Below are positions 46,362 through 57,075 of a stretch of 64,000 nt of DNA, piece by piece. A program made the position numbers and the translations under genes. The notes under the pieces are model-generated. The model made no database searches. It was not told the DNA's origin and was given only the letters and a program-made list of their open reading frames with translations. Position 1 is the first letter of the stretch; each line of letters starts with the position of its first letter. The stretch is from Telmatactis stephensoni (lineage: Eukaryota > Cnidaria > Anthozoa > Actiniaria > Isophelliidae), in NCBI GenBank assembly GCA_029948255.1, contig JALIZF010001797.1, positions 256,001 to 320,000 of the forward strand. The letters run 5' to 3'.

Positions 46362-47207
46362 TGTGGTTACTGGCTTGTATGCAAGCCAGTAACCATTATG
46401 TCATCGAGCGTGTAAGTAAGTGTGTAAGTGTGTAAGTAATTCGGATTTCCCGAAGTCGTTCACGAAGAGAGAACGAAAAACGTACGGAATTGGCTCGAAG
46501 ATTACTTGACTCATTTTAATCGGTTTTCACGAAGAAACTACGAAATATTCTAAGAAATATCCACCTTTTTTAGACAGCGGTTGTTAAAATTTCATTAGAG
46601 ATTTCCTTTCGATGAAAAAATCTTAGAAGTTTTCAATAAATATGGAGTCTACGAACACACTCGGCATTGGCTTCACCGATACCGCTGACGAAAAGGTCAA
46701 GCAGACTCGTTTTTCCATGTGGCTTGTGTTTGTTTGGATATATTGGTAAGTATAGACAATGTTTTATCTTTATTTTTCTCATTCAACCAGGCACAGCTTT
46801 TATTTTTACCTGTCACTACACTACTGGGGGAAATATGTAAAAAAGATGTGAAATACACGTGAAAATTATTTTTGAATTTAATTAGTCATTTAACAAAGAG
46901 CCAATGAGTCCAGATGTGACTACAAAGACTGTTCTGTTTGTTCAGTAACCTCAAAACGTTTAGGAATAGAAAGTTGTGGTTTGCCTAGTTTGTCATTTTC
47001 TTCTTTGTAATATATAATTTGGAGGACTTTCAGGACTTTTTGGAGCACTTTCATCATTCTCGTAGACTCCATATTGACAGAACAATTATAATTATTTTTT
47101 CCTCGGAAGCATTCTTTCTTTCTTTCCGTTTTCTATTTGTTTTTGTTGGTTTGTTTGTTAAGTTTAAATGCTTTGCTTGTTTACTTATCATCTGACCAGT
47201 AACCACA
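46362..47207. mobile_element. 846-bp element with TGTGGTTACTGG terminal inverted repeats
   Basis: Ends TGTGGTTACTGG and CCAGTAACCACA are exact 12-base inverted repeats; the left end extends into a short hairpin (TGGCTTGTATGCAAGCCA). The other copies of block S (near 52575) read across this place without it, giving an empty site. No transposase frame. Confidence 0.75.
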
Positions 47208-47929
47208 TGTCCTCTTAGAGGGCTTTTATTTTATACACAGGACAACAAAACAAGGGGTCTAACTCTAGGCACGAGTTCTGCGTTACAAGATTCAAACACT
47301 CCAAATGATTATCATCAGTGATCAATGTTTTTCATATCTTTATCACTACTCAGATACGATCATCATCAACGGACAATATTATCTGTGCTACCTAGGAACC
47401 ACTTCTAGATTTACGACCATCACTATCTTTGTAAGAGCCAGAGAATGACTTTTCAGTATTTAGCATTTTACAAAGTAACGCTTTTCTATCTACATAAACA
47501 TTTCTTTGACTGAAACGCTGTATCACTTTTTGTGCGTACATATACAGTGCACAAAGTCGAGGTTTCCTTTGATCATGATATGCATCATAACAGTTGTCAT
47601 ATGTTGTCACGGTGAACAGTGTTCTTGTCAGTTGCGTGTACCAGAGGCCCATGGATTCCTAGTTTTCACTGGCTTAGATTTGTTCAGTAGTGTTTATAGA
47701 AGTCCTTCCTGATATTATTTGCTTAGAGAAGCTTTCTGACTAGTGTTAGGTAGCTATTTCATCTGCCTGTTTATACAACCTATAAGTTTTATAAACCTAT
47801 TGTTGTTCAGAAAAAAAAAATACTATGGGGGGTGGGGGATCGGATGGGGCGAATTCAACCCGAATGTTAGGGTTGAATTGAGTAGAAATTTCAATTACAA
47901 ATAAACTTTAAGGTAGGGGTTAACTTTAA

Positions 47930-49107
47930 TCAAACCGCCAATGGCGAAGTAACTCGTGGATTGACCGAGATGACCACAGGAAGCCCAAACACAATTTTTT
48001 TTAGTAAAAATAACGAGTTTTCATTTGAAGACAAAAATCCAAATCAATAAATTAATAATTTATTTAGCGAAGAAAGAGTCATTAGCTATAAAAGAAAAAA
48101 AAATCTGTAAAAAAAAAAAGTGAAAAAAGAATTTCCCGTAGGGCCGGTATTCGAACCCGGACCTCACGATTGTAAAGCCAAGACCCTAACCACTACACCA
48201 TCCAGAAGTTGATTAGTTCGACTTGGTGAATTTTGTATATTTATTGTCAGAGTGTGGTTATAAAACAAATGCAAAAATGCTTTTCTCTCTGTGCTCTGTA
48301 GCAAAATGTCGCTATAAAGATAAAAGAAATTACTTTACAAAACACTAAGCCAATAAACTAACTCAATACGCCTTTTTGTTGCTGTTTTCGGCTAGCGGAC
48401 TCGAGGCCTTCACGGCGGCGACCGACGACTGCTTTCAAAATGTTTTCGTTTGTTTAACTTATCTACTTTGACTCTTGTGACCTGAATAGAGTACGAACAC
48501 TAAAAGCTTGGATTACTTTGATGTTGCACTTGAAGAGATTTTTGTCGCTTGATAGCGATGTACAAAGTCTGGCAATCGACTGCAGTGCCAAGTCATGTCT
48601 AAACTTGCTTCGGTACTTCGATGGTTTTACTCCTGAAATAGCTTGTACTAATACTAGGAATTTAATGATCTAAAAGGCTTCTTCTTTAAACAACGTCTGT
48701 ATATATATATTTTTCGTGTGTATTGAACATGTCTGCTGGGAGTGTTTGTAGTTTTATCTATAGTCTGATTTCTACATAAATCGTGAAAAGCAAATATCGT
48801 TGATCTGTGAATAGTTCGGGACTCCTTCGGGAGTCCCGGAATAAAAAACATATTTCCTTTAATCTCGTACCCAGAGCCCACATTACTTTCGGCCTGCGGT
48901 CAATTCCATCTAGCATGCGCAGTAGCATACTTTAACAATGTTCGAGTGAGTGAGTGACATAGGTTACTACTTTATGTATGGCACCATTCTAGTCAGACAA
49001 TAGATAGATTGAATAGTGCCATTTCATGTTGTCATACATGAAGTAGTACGCTGATCATTTGCATATTTGGACCCCTCACTATAACTCGTGGATTTGCAAT
49101 CCACGAG
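47930..49107. mobile_element. ~1.2-kb insertion with a tRNA-like segment in the second unit
   Basis: The sequence GGGGTTAACTTTAA | AAATGAGC is uninterrupted at 43800 and 53260 but is split here by about 1.18 kb. AACTCGTGGATT occurs near both edges (47951 and 49084), the latter as part of a hairpin ATCCACGAGTT. On the minus strand 48135-48209 is tRNA-like (GGTGTAGTGGTTAGG and GGGTTCGAATACC). No coding frame. Confidence 0.65.
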
Positions 49108-51280
49108 TTAAAAATGAGCAAAAAAATTTAATTCGGCTATTTTCCAAATATAATTTTATTCGGTGCAACAATTATCGGTCTTTCATAACAAATTCTTTAA
49201 AAATGAAATTTTGAATTTTCCCGCCTGAAAATAATTCACGCAGTATTCTATATTTTTGTGTGAAAGTTTCAGCAACAGCTCAAATCAAGAGGTTCTATGC
49301 AATGAATTATTATTTTTTTGTAATTATGAATTTTGCTTTTGTTGCCATGGTGATGGCTAATATCCCCTTAAAATATCTTAAAATTAGAAAAATCATAAAA
49401 TTAATAATTCATTGCATCATGACCTGTCCTATATCTCATATAGTCAGGGCTCCTGATATAGTGGAGTTTCAAACTCCAACCCTTAAGGTAGAAACCTTAG
49501 CAAGAAATTAAAAATTGAAAAATGAGAGAATTTTTGATAAGAATTACGTTGCTATGGTAACTATTTGTTTGAATGAAGTTTTATTAATGTAGACTCAAAC
49601 CTCTAGTACTACTGTGCACTCATAGCAAGTTTTGTTTTGATCTAATAAATAGTCATTACATTTCAAAAATAAGCAGTTTTGTCGGCATTTTTAGCGGGGT
49701 TAACCCCTGCCTTAACTTGACCACAATCATCTATTGCTTTTGTGTTTTTTTCTACTGACTTAAGTTTGTGTTTGGTTCCAAGCAAACGATTGTCATAAAA
49801 TGAATTCTAAAAATGTTTAAGTTTTCCACTTTCATACCTGACTAACCTTCAATACACATCTTAAGTCCATTACAGCATTCAGAGTAGAACAGTTGAAAGC
49901 ATCGCCCTATACCAAGTTCAATAACAAGTAGACAATATCAATATCACTGAATCGAAATATCAAGGAGTCGCCTACTGCAGTTTGTCTATAAAGAAAAAGG
50001 TTTTAGGGCGGGGCATCGGGTTGGAGGGGGAGGGGGGTCTTACTAGCCTGGTTCCCTTGATTACTGACTATACCGGCAATAATAATTAGCAAAGTTAGTT
50101 GGTTGTAAACCAGTATTTTCCTTCAGTATTGATCAAAGGGAAATCAGAAAAGGGAAATAAAACCTATGGAAATTTTTTTCGAAGGAAAAAAAGAAAGTAG
50201 TTGAAAATGAGCAAAAAAATTTAATTCAACTATTTTCCAAATATAATTTTATTCGGTGCAACAATTATCGGTCTTTCATAACAAATTGAAATTTTGAATT
50301 TTCCTGCCTGAAAATAATTCATGCAGTATTATATATTTTTGTGTGAAATTTTCAGCAACAGCTCAAATCAAGAGGTTCTATGCAATGAACTATTATTTTT
50401 TTGTGATTATGAATTTTGCTCTTGTTACCATGGTAACGGCTAATATCTTCCTTAAAATATCTTAAAATTAGAATTAAATCATAAAATTAATAATTCATTG
50501 CATCATGACCTTTCTTATATCTCATATAGTGGAGTTTCAAACTCCAACCCTTAAGGTAGAAACCTTAGCAAGAAATTAAAAATTGAAAAATGAGAGAATT
50601 TTTGATAAGAATTACGTTGCTATGGTAACTATTTGTTTTATTAATGTCAACTCAAAGGTCCTCAAACCTCTAGTACTACTGCGCACTCATAGCAAGTTTT
50701 GTTATGATCTAGTAAATAGTCATTGCATTTCAAAAATACGCCGTTTTGTCCATTTTTAGGGTTAACCCCTGCCTTAACTTGACCACAATCATCTATTGCC
50801 TTTGTGTTTTTTTCTATTGACTTAAGTTTTTGTGTTTGGTTCCAAGCAAAAGATTGTTGAATCAGAAAAGAAATTCCAAAAATTTTTAAGTTTTCCGCTT
50901 ACATACCTGAAAAACCTTCAATACACATCTTAAGTCCATTACAGCATTCAGAGTAGAACAGATTGAAAGCATCGCCCTGCCTACCAAGTTCAATAACAAG
51001 TAGACAATATCAATATCACTGAATCGAAATATCAAGGAGTCGATTACTGCAGTTTGTCTATAAAGAAAAAGGTTTTAGGGCGGGGCATCGGGTTGGAGGG
51101 GGAGGGGGGGGGGTCTTACTAGCCTGGTTACCATGATTACTGACTATACCGGGAATAATAATTAGCAAAGTTAGTTGGTTGTAAACCAGTATTTTCCTTC
51201 AGTATTGAGCAAAGGGAAATCAGAAAAGAGGAATAAAACCCATGAAAATTTCTTTCGAAGGAAAAAAAGAAAGTAGTTGT

Positions 51281-51669
51281 TTGACACAGGCAAGGCTCGA
51301 ACCCGCACCCAAAAGCTAATTAGTATGCACATTTTATGCAAAACCTATAAAAATCGGACCATGCATCCAGACAAATCGCTGAATCATCGCATGTTACGTA
51401 TAGGATGGAGATTTCGGCCCCTTCCGCGCTATCCGGTAGAACGCAGATAGCTTCGCGGTCAAAGAGGGAGGAAACAGTCGGATCCTAGGCCGTAAGTAAC
51501 TGCACCTTACCACTAGACTAACTGGTCTACTGAGGGATTTAAAGAACAATATAACCTAGTGTATCCTGTTAATGGACTGTCTATTGTTGTGCAAATTAAG
51601 CGTTCCGGTGGTGCAGTTTGTAAAACTCTGAACTTTGGAGCAGATGAGCCGGGTTCGAGTCCTCTACAG
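51281..51669. mobile_element. tRNA-like composite element, copy 3
   Basis: Nearly identical to 44876-45262; plus-strand head with TGGTGCAGTTTG and GGGTTCGAGTCC at 51600-51669. Confidence 0.7.
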
Positions 51670-54327
51670 GTACAAGAGATTTCCTTTGTTTTTCTTTTTT
51701 TTTTTTTCATTCCTTTCCTTTCTTTCTTTTCTTTTCTTTTTATGGTTTAAATTTTTCAGAACTTTTTTGCTTCAAATTTCATTACAATACCGATCTATTT
51801 TCAAAATCAATCGATCAATCTATAAGTCGAAAAGTTTCAAATCTTTAAGGTCACTGCCATTTTCAACATATTTAGAGTCACTGTCTGTCTCACTCTTACT
51901 AAAATAAATCGTTTTATTTACAAAGCATTATTACTTGTCCATAGCGCACTTTGCAAGACTTAATAAACAACTAATTATAAATATCATAAAAACATAACAT
52001 AACATGTAATGAAGAAGGGGAAATTAATTCCTCAATCAATTTGATGAGTTTGAAGGGGTCCCGTCTCTGACTTAGATACGGAGTGGTTTTTTTTATGCCT
52101 TCCCAAGTAGAGATGACTCTTAAACGTATGAATTCTTGTCTTAACCGTGGTCACCAAGAAAGCAAACGTTTCATATAAAAATCATGTAAAACATCGTACC
52201 TTAGTGAACTCAGCCTTGGGCGAAATCGCCTATATGTAAACCCACTCTAATTTGTTTTGGGTTTAGTAGTTTTTGAATGAAAGATGAGCAAACAATACAT
52301 TTTTGTTATTCAGGCAATTTATTGTATGTATTTTACTTACTAATATATTCACTTACTTGGCTACCTATTCATCAATCTATCCATTAATCCATCCATCCAT
52401 CATCCATCCATTCCATTCGTCATCGATCATAGCCTTTCATTCATTCATTTATTCATTCGTTTGTTTGTTTGTTCGTTAGTTTTTGTTTGTGATCGTTAGT
52501 TCATTCGTTTGCTTGTTCTCTTTTTTTTCTTTCTTTCTTTATTCCTTTCGATTCTTTTTTCTGTTAATTTCTTTATTTTTTTATACAGGACAACAAAATA
52601 AGGGGTTTAACTCTAGGCACGAGTTCTGCGTTACAAGATTCAAACACTCCAAATGATTATCATCAGTGCCGATCAACGTTTTTCATCTTTATCACTACTC
52701 AGATACGATCATCATCAACGGACAATATTATCTGTGCTACCTGGGAACCACTTCTAGATTTACGACCATCACTGTATTTCTAAGAGTCGGAGAAAGACTT
52801 TTCAGTATTTAGCATTTTACAAAGTAACGCTTTTCTATCTACATAAACATTTCTTTGACTGAAACGCTTATCCCTTTTTGTGCGTACATATAGAGTGCAC
52901 AAAGTCGAGGTTTCCTTTGATCATGATGTGCGTAGTGACAGTTGCCATATATGTTGTCATGGTGAACAGTGTTCTTGTCAGTTGGGTGTCGGTGCCAGGG
53001 ACCCATGGACTCCTAGTTTGCACTGGCTTAGATTTGTTCAGTAGTGTTTATAGAAGTCCTTCCTGATATTATTTGCTTAGAGAAGCTTTCTGACTAGTGT
53101 TAGGTAGCTATTTCATCTGCCTGTTTATACAACTTTTTATAAACCTATTGTTGTTCAAAAAAAATACTATGGGGGGTGGGGGATGGGGCGAATTCAACCC
53201 GAATGTTAGGGTTGAATTGAGTAGAAATTTCAATTACAAATAAACTTTAAGGTAGGGGTTAACTTTAAAAATGAGCAAAAAATTTTAATTCAGCTATTTT
53301 CCAAATATAATTTTATTCGGTGCAACAATTATCGGTCTTTCATAACAAATTCTTTAAAAATGAAATTTTGAATTTTCCCGCCTGAAAATAATTCACGCAG
53401 TATTCTATATTTTTGTGTGAAAGTTTCAGCAACAGCTCAAATCAAGAGGTTCTATGCAATGAATTATTATTTTTTTGTAATTATGAATTTTGCTCTTGTT
53501 GCCATGGTGATGGCTAATATCCCCCTTGAAATATCTAAAAATTAGAAAAATCATAAAATTAATAATTCATTGCATATCATGACCTTTCTTATATCTCATA
53601 TAGTGGAGTCTCAACCCTTAAGGGTAGAAACCTTAGCAAGAAATTAAAAATTGAAAAATGAGAGAATTTTTGATAAGAGTTACGTTGCTATGGTAACTTT
53701 TTGTTCAAATGAAGTTTTATTAATGTAAACCCAGACCTATTGTACTACTGTGCACTCATAGCAAGTTTTGTTTTGATCTAATAAATAGTCATTGCATTTC
53801 AAAAATAAGCAGTTTTGTCCATTTTTAGGGTTAACCCCTGCCTCAACTTGACCACAATCATCTATTGCCTTTGTGTTTTTTTCTACTGACTTAAGTTTGT
53901 GTTTGGTTCCAAGCAAACGATTGTTGAGTCATAAAATGAATTCTAAAAATATTTAAGTTTTCCGCTTTCATACCTGACTAACCTTCAATACACATCTTAA
54001 GTCCATTACAGCATTCAGAGTAGAACAGTTGAAAGCATCGCCCTACCAAGTTTAATAACAAGTAGACAATATCAATATCACTGAATCGAAATATCAAGGA
54101 GTCGACTACTGCAGTTTGTCTATAAAGAAAAAGGTTTTAGGGCGGGGCATCGGGTTGGAGGGTCTTACTAGCCTGGCTACCTTGATTGCTGACTATACCG
54201 GGAATAGTAATTAGCAAAGTTAGTTGGTTGTAAACCAGTATTTTCCTTCAGTATTGAGCAAAGGGAAATCAGAAAAGGGAAATAAAACCCATGAAAATGT
54301 TTTTCGAAGGAAAAAAAGAGAGTAGCT

Positions 54328-54719
54328 GTTTGACACAGGCAAGGCTCGAACCCGCACCCAAAAGCTAATTAGTATGCACATTTTATGCAAAACCTAAAAA
54401 TCGGACCATGCATCCAGACAAATCGCTGAATCATCGCATGTTACGTATAGGATGGAGATTTCGGCCCCTTCCGCGCTATCCGGTAGAACGCAGATAGCTT
54501 ACGCAGTCAAAGAGGGAGGAAACAGTCGGATCCTAGGCCGTAAGTAACTGCACCTTACCACTAGACTAACTGGTCTACTGAGGGATTTAAAGAACAATAT
54601 AACCTAGTGTATTCTGTTAATGGGCTGTCTATTGTTGTGCAAATTAAGCGTTCCGGTGGCGCAGTTTGTAAAACTCTGAACTTTGGAGCAGATGAGCCGG
54701 GTTCGAATCCTCTACAGGT
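54328..54719. mobile_element. tRNA-like composite element, copy 4
   Basis: Nearly identical to copies 2 and 3; the B-box reads GGGTTCGAATCC as in copy 1. Confidence 0.7.
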
Positions 54720-55430
54720 ATGAGATTTCCTTTTATTTTCTTCTTCTTTTTCTTTTCATTCCTTTCCTTTCTTTCTTTTCTTTTTATGGTTTAAATTTTT
54801 CAGAACTTTTTTTACTTCAAATCTCATTACAATATCGAAAGTATTTTCAAAATCAATCGATCAATCGAAAAGATTCAAATATTTAAAATCACTGCCATTT
54901 TCAACATATTTAGAGTCACTGTCTCTCACTCTTACTAAAATAAATCGTTTTATTTACAAAAGCATTATTACTTATCCATAACGAAGTTTGCAAGACTTAA
55001 TAAACAACTAATTATAAATATCAAAAAAACATAACATAATACGGTAATGAAGACGGGGAAATTAATTCCTCAATCAATTTGAGTGAGTCACAGAGTGGAT
55101 TTTTTATGTCTTCCCAAGTAGAGATGACTCTTAAAGTAAATGAATTCTTGTCTTGGCCGTGGTCACCAAGAAAGTAAACGTTTCACATAAAAATCATGTA
55201 AAACATCGCACCTTAGTGAACTCAGCCTTGGACGAAATCGCCTATGTAAACCCACTCCAATTTGTTTTGGGTTTAGTAGTTTTTGAATGAAAGATGAGCA
55301 AACAATATATTTTTGTTATTCAGGCAAAACTACCAAAGGAATTAAACTCCCAACAAAATTTCCTTTTGTTCTTCCACAGAAAATTTTTTATTTTTTATTT
55401 TATTTAATTAATTAATTAATTAATTAATTT

Positions 55431-55829
55431 ATGAAGCTTGCAGACAGGGGTGTTAGATACATAATCTTTTCTGCAACTTGGTGCACCACAGCAGCTTGCA
55501 TTACAAGTTGTAAGAAAGAAGTGCCTCATGTAACAGGGTCTGCAGTCGTATCAAGTTATGCACTTGGTGTGACTAAGGAGAATTTAGGTGTCATTGAGCA
55601 GGTAATTAATGGCATATAGCACCTCTCAGTAGCTGAAAACACTGATACACTCTAGTGGCTTTAACAAAGGTTTCAATTTGAGGCTATTGAGTCAAAAGTA
55701 CAAGAAATGTACAGAAACTTAGCCTTGGCCAAAAACCTTCATTCAAAGTCAATGGAGTATGGTGATTGCAATATCAGGACATTTTATGTTTTAGGTGGTG
55801 TGACCAAACTAAGGGCATTTTCCATTTAG
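55431..55829 (+). CDS. Possible small two-exon protein, or the last two exons of a larger one
   Basis: An open frame from 55431 to a good donor at 55601 (GAGCAG|GTAATT, phase 0) joins in frame to 55683-55829 (acceptor CAATTTGAG) and stops at TAG. The product would be 105 residues: two hydrophobic stretches (VRYIIFSATWCTTAACITSC; VTGSAVVSSYALGV) followed by a charged helical tail (AIESKVQEMYRNLALAKNLH). The intron is only 81 bases. The ATG directly follows a TTAA microsatellite, so the true start may be an upstream exon cut off by the repeat array. I recognise no family; a small membrane protein is a guess from hydrophobicity. Confidence 0.4.
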
Positions 55830-56042
55830 TAGAACCAGTCATGAAGAACGATCATTTATTAAATGATACACCTTGTTCCTTAGGACGGGTTTCGGCTAAT
55901 GTTTAGAACTGACATGTACCATTTAAGAACTAGCCATTCGAGCCAGCTGGTTCATCTAGATAGAAAATATATGTACCCTTAAATTTATCTAACGTTTATA
56001 ACAGTAAGACTGAAAACTTAAAGGACTCAACTAGTTTAAAAC

Positions 56043-56044
<2 letters not shown>

Positions 56045-56098
<54 letters not shown>
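56045..56098. repeat. (GA)n microsatellite
   Basis: Pure run of about 27 AG units, 60 bases past the 3' end of the CCCH gene. Confidence 0.97.
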
Positions 56099-56101
<3 letters not shown>

Positions 56102-56157
56102 CACAACACTACAACAATAACAATTTAATACTAAGCAAATCTACTTTTTAAATTATA

Positions 56158-56787
56158 TTACAAGTTCCAGGAATTCTGTTTTACTTTCTGTTGTTCAAAA
56201 GCTTTCATTGCTCTTTTAGGTGGAACTAGAGAATCGCTCACACCAACCCTTCTCTTCTTAGGCTTATTGACTTCTAATTCTTCGTCTTCCAGTTCTTTCA
56301 GCTCATACGACGTCTGATGTTTAGCAATATGAGTACTGTCCTCTGAACCCTCTTTATTGTCACTCTCTTGATTAATAGCGTTTGTTTTCACAGTATCAGT
56401 ATTATGTGCAAAACGACATTTGTCTCCAAATCGACACTTTCCTTTCAAAAACTTATAGCAAACTCTTTTCTTGTTTTTCGACGGAGGTGGCACACTATTC
56501 GACAGTTGAACATGTTTTTCCAATACATCAAGCTTTTTCTTTTCTTCTGCTTTAAAGGGATTGTAAAAGACAGAGGTTTGTTGATATGTACGGGACGAAA
56601 ACTCGCTTGTTGTCGTTCCTGTTGTCTCCAAAATAGGCGATGGAAGATCGAGTTTTGTGGTGTTTTCTTGCGCGTCTTTCGAAGAAATGCCGTGATCATC
56701 TTGTGATGAAAGTTCTGTTTCTTCTTCCTCGGAATCTGAGGTACTTGATGAGGTGTCCTCATACTCGCAAAGTCCCAAAAGAGACAT
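56158..56787 (-). CDS. CCCH-type zinc-finger protein, intronless, 209 aa
   Basis: The start is MSLLGLCEYEDTSSSTSDSE, a short conserved-looking opening followed by an acidic Ser/Glu-rich stretch (to about residue 30). One CCCH finger lies at residues 110-128 (VCYKFLKGKCRFGDKCRFAH; spacing C-X7-C-X5-C-X3-H). Then come a second acidic part and a basic motif KPKKRRVG, a likely nuclear signal, and a short C-terminal end EQQKVKQNSWNL. CCCH fingers of this kind bind RNA or occur in splicing and mRNA-processing proteins, so a nuclear RNA-related role is likely; the exact family was not identified. It is transcribed divergently from SETD6 with 288 bases between start codons. Confidence 0.85.
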   Translation of the reverse strand: MSLLGLCEYEDTSSSTSDSEEEETELSSQDDHGISSKDAQENTTKLDLPSPILETTGTTTSEFSSRTYQQTSVFYNPFKAEEKKKLDVLEKHVQLSNSVPPPSKNKKRVCYKFLKGKCRFGDKCRFAHNTDTVKTNAINQESDNKEGSEDSTHIAKHQTSYELKELEDEELEVNKPKKRRVGVSDSLVPPKRAMKAFEQQKVKQNSWNL

Positions 56788-57075
56788 GACAACTACGACA
56801 ACTACAGTACAAACAAGTCACTTTCTTCCGCCATTACTGTATGAAACCGCTGAACAGCAACGACCGACAGACTAAGCATATTTTTTCTAACTTTGACAGA
56901 TCATATTTAATTTGGAATACAATTTCTCCACATGGATTGTTTCTTTAGATCATCTGAAAAGCATTTTTAGATTTTTTAGATCCAAATAATAAGTCTAGAA
57001 ATGATAAAATTTACACTAATTTGTTGGGCTTCCTGTGTCTCGTTACCAAGCTATCGAATTTCTCTCACGTGCAAT
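56788..57075. promoter_or_regulatory. Shared bidirectional promoter of the CCCH gene and SETD6
   Basis: The two start codons are 288 bases apart on opposite strands. TTCCGCCATTACTG (56825-56838) reads AATGGCGGAA on the minus strand, and SETD6 starts within AATATGGCGGAC; both resemble the AAGATGGCGGC motif of YY1-bound, TATA-less promoters. No TATA box is evident. Confidence 0.5.

Larger units (their letters stand above)
43760..55335. repeat. Segmental repeat array of two block types, no genes
   Basis: Block R (~1.1 kb; starts AAAAATGAGCAAAAA, ends GAAAGTAGTTG) is at about 43808-44876, 49108-50203, 50204-51281 and 53267-54328. Block S (~2 kb; starts GACACAGGCAAGGCTCGAAC, includes the tRNA-like composite, GAATTCTTGTCTT, the ATCC/ATTC microsatellite, and ends TACTATGGGGGG and GAGTAGAAATTTCAATTAC) is at 44876-47877, 51281-53217 and, truncated, 54328-55335. 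Order R S R R S R S'. Conserved short frames such as that at 44550-44906 are shared repeat sequence, not genes. A variant with many GGAATCATGAATCA repeats is inserted in the first S at about 45400-45600. Confidence 0.8.

Noticed and set aside
47392..47652. CBM14-like protein relic in block S
   Set aside because: A TYDNCYDAYHDQRKPRLC frame recalls CBM14 loosely, but the cysteine spacing is wrong and the other copies do not keep the frame.
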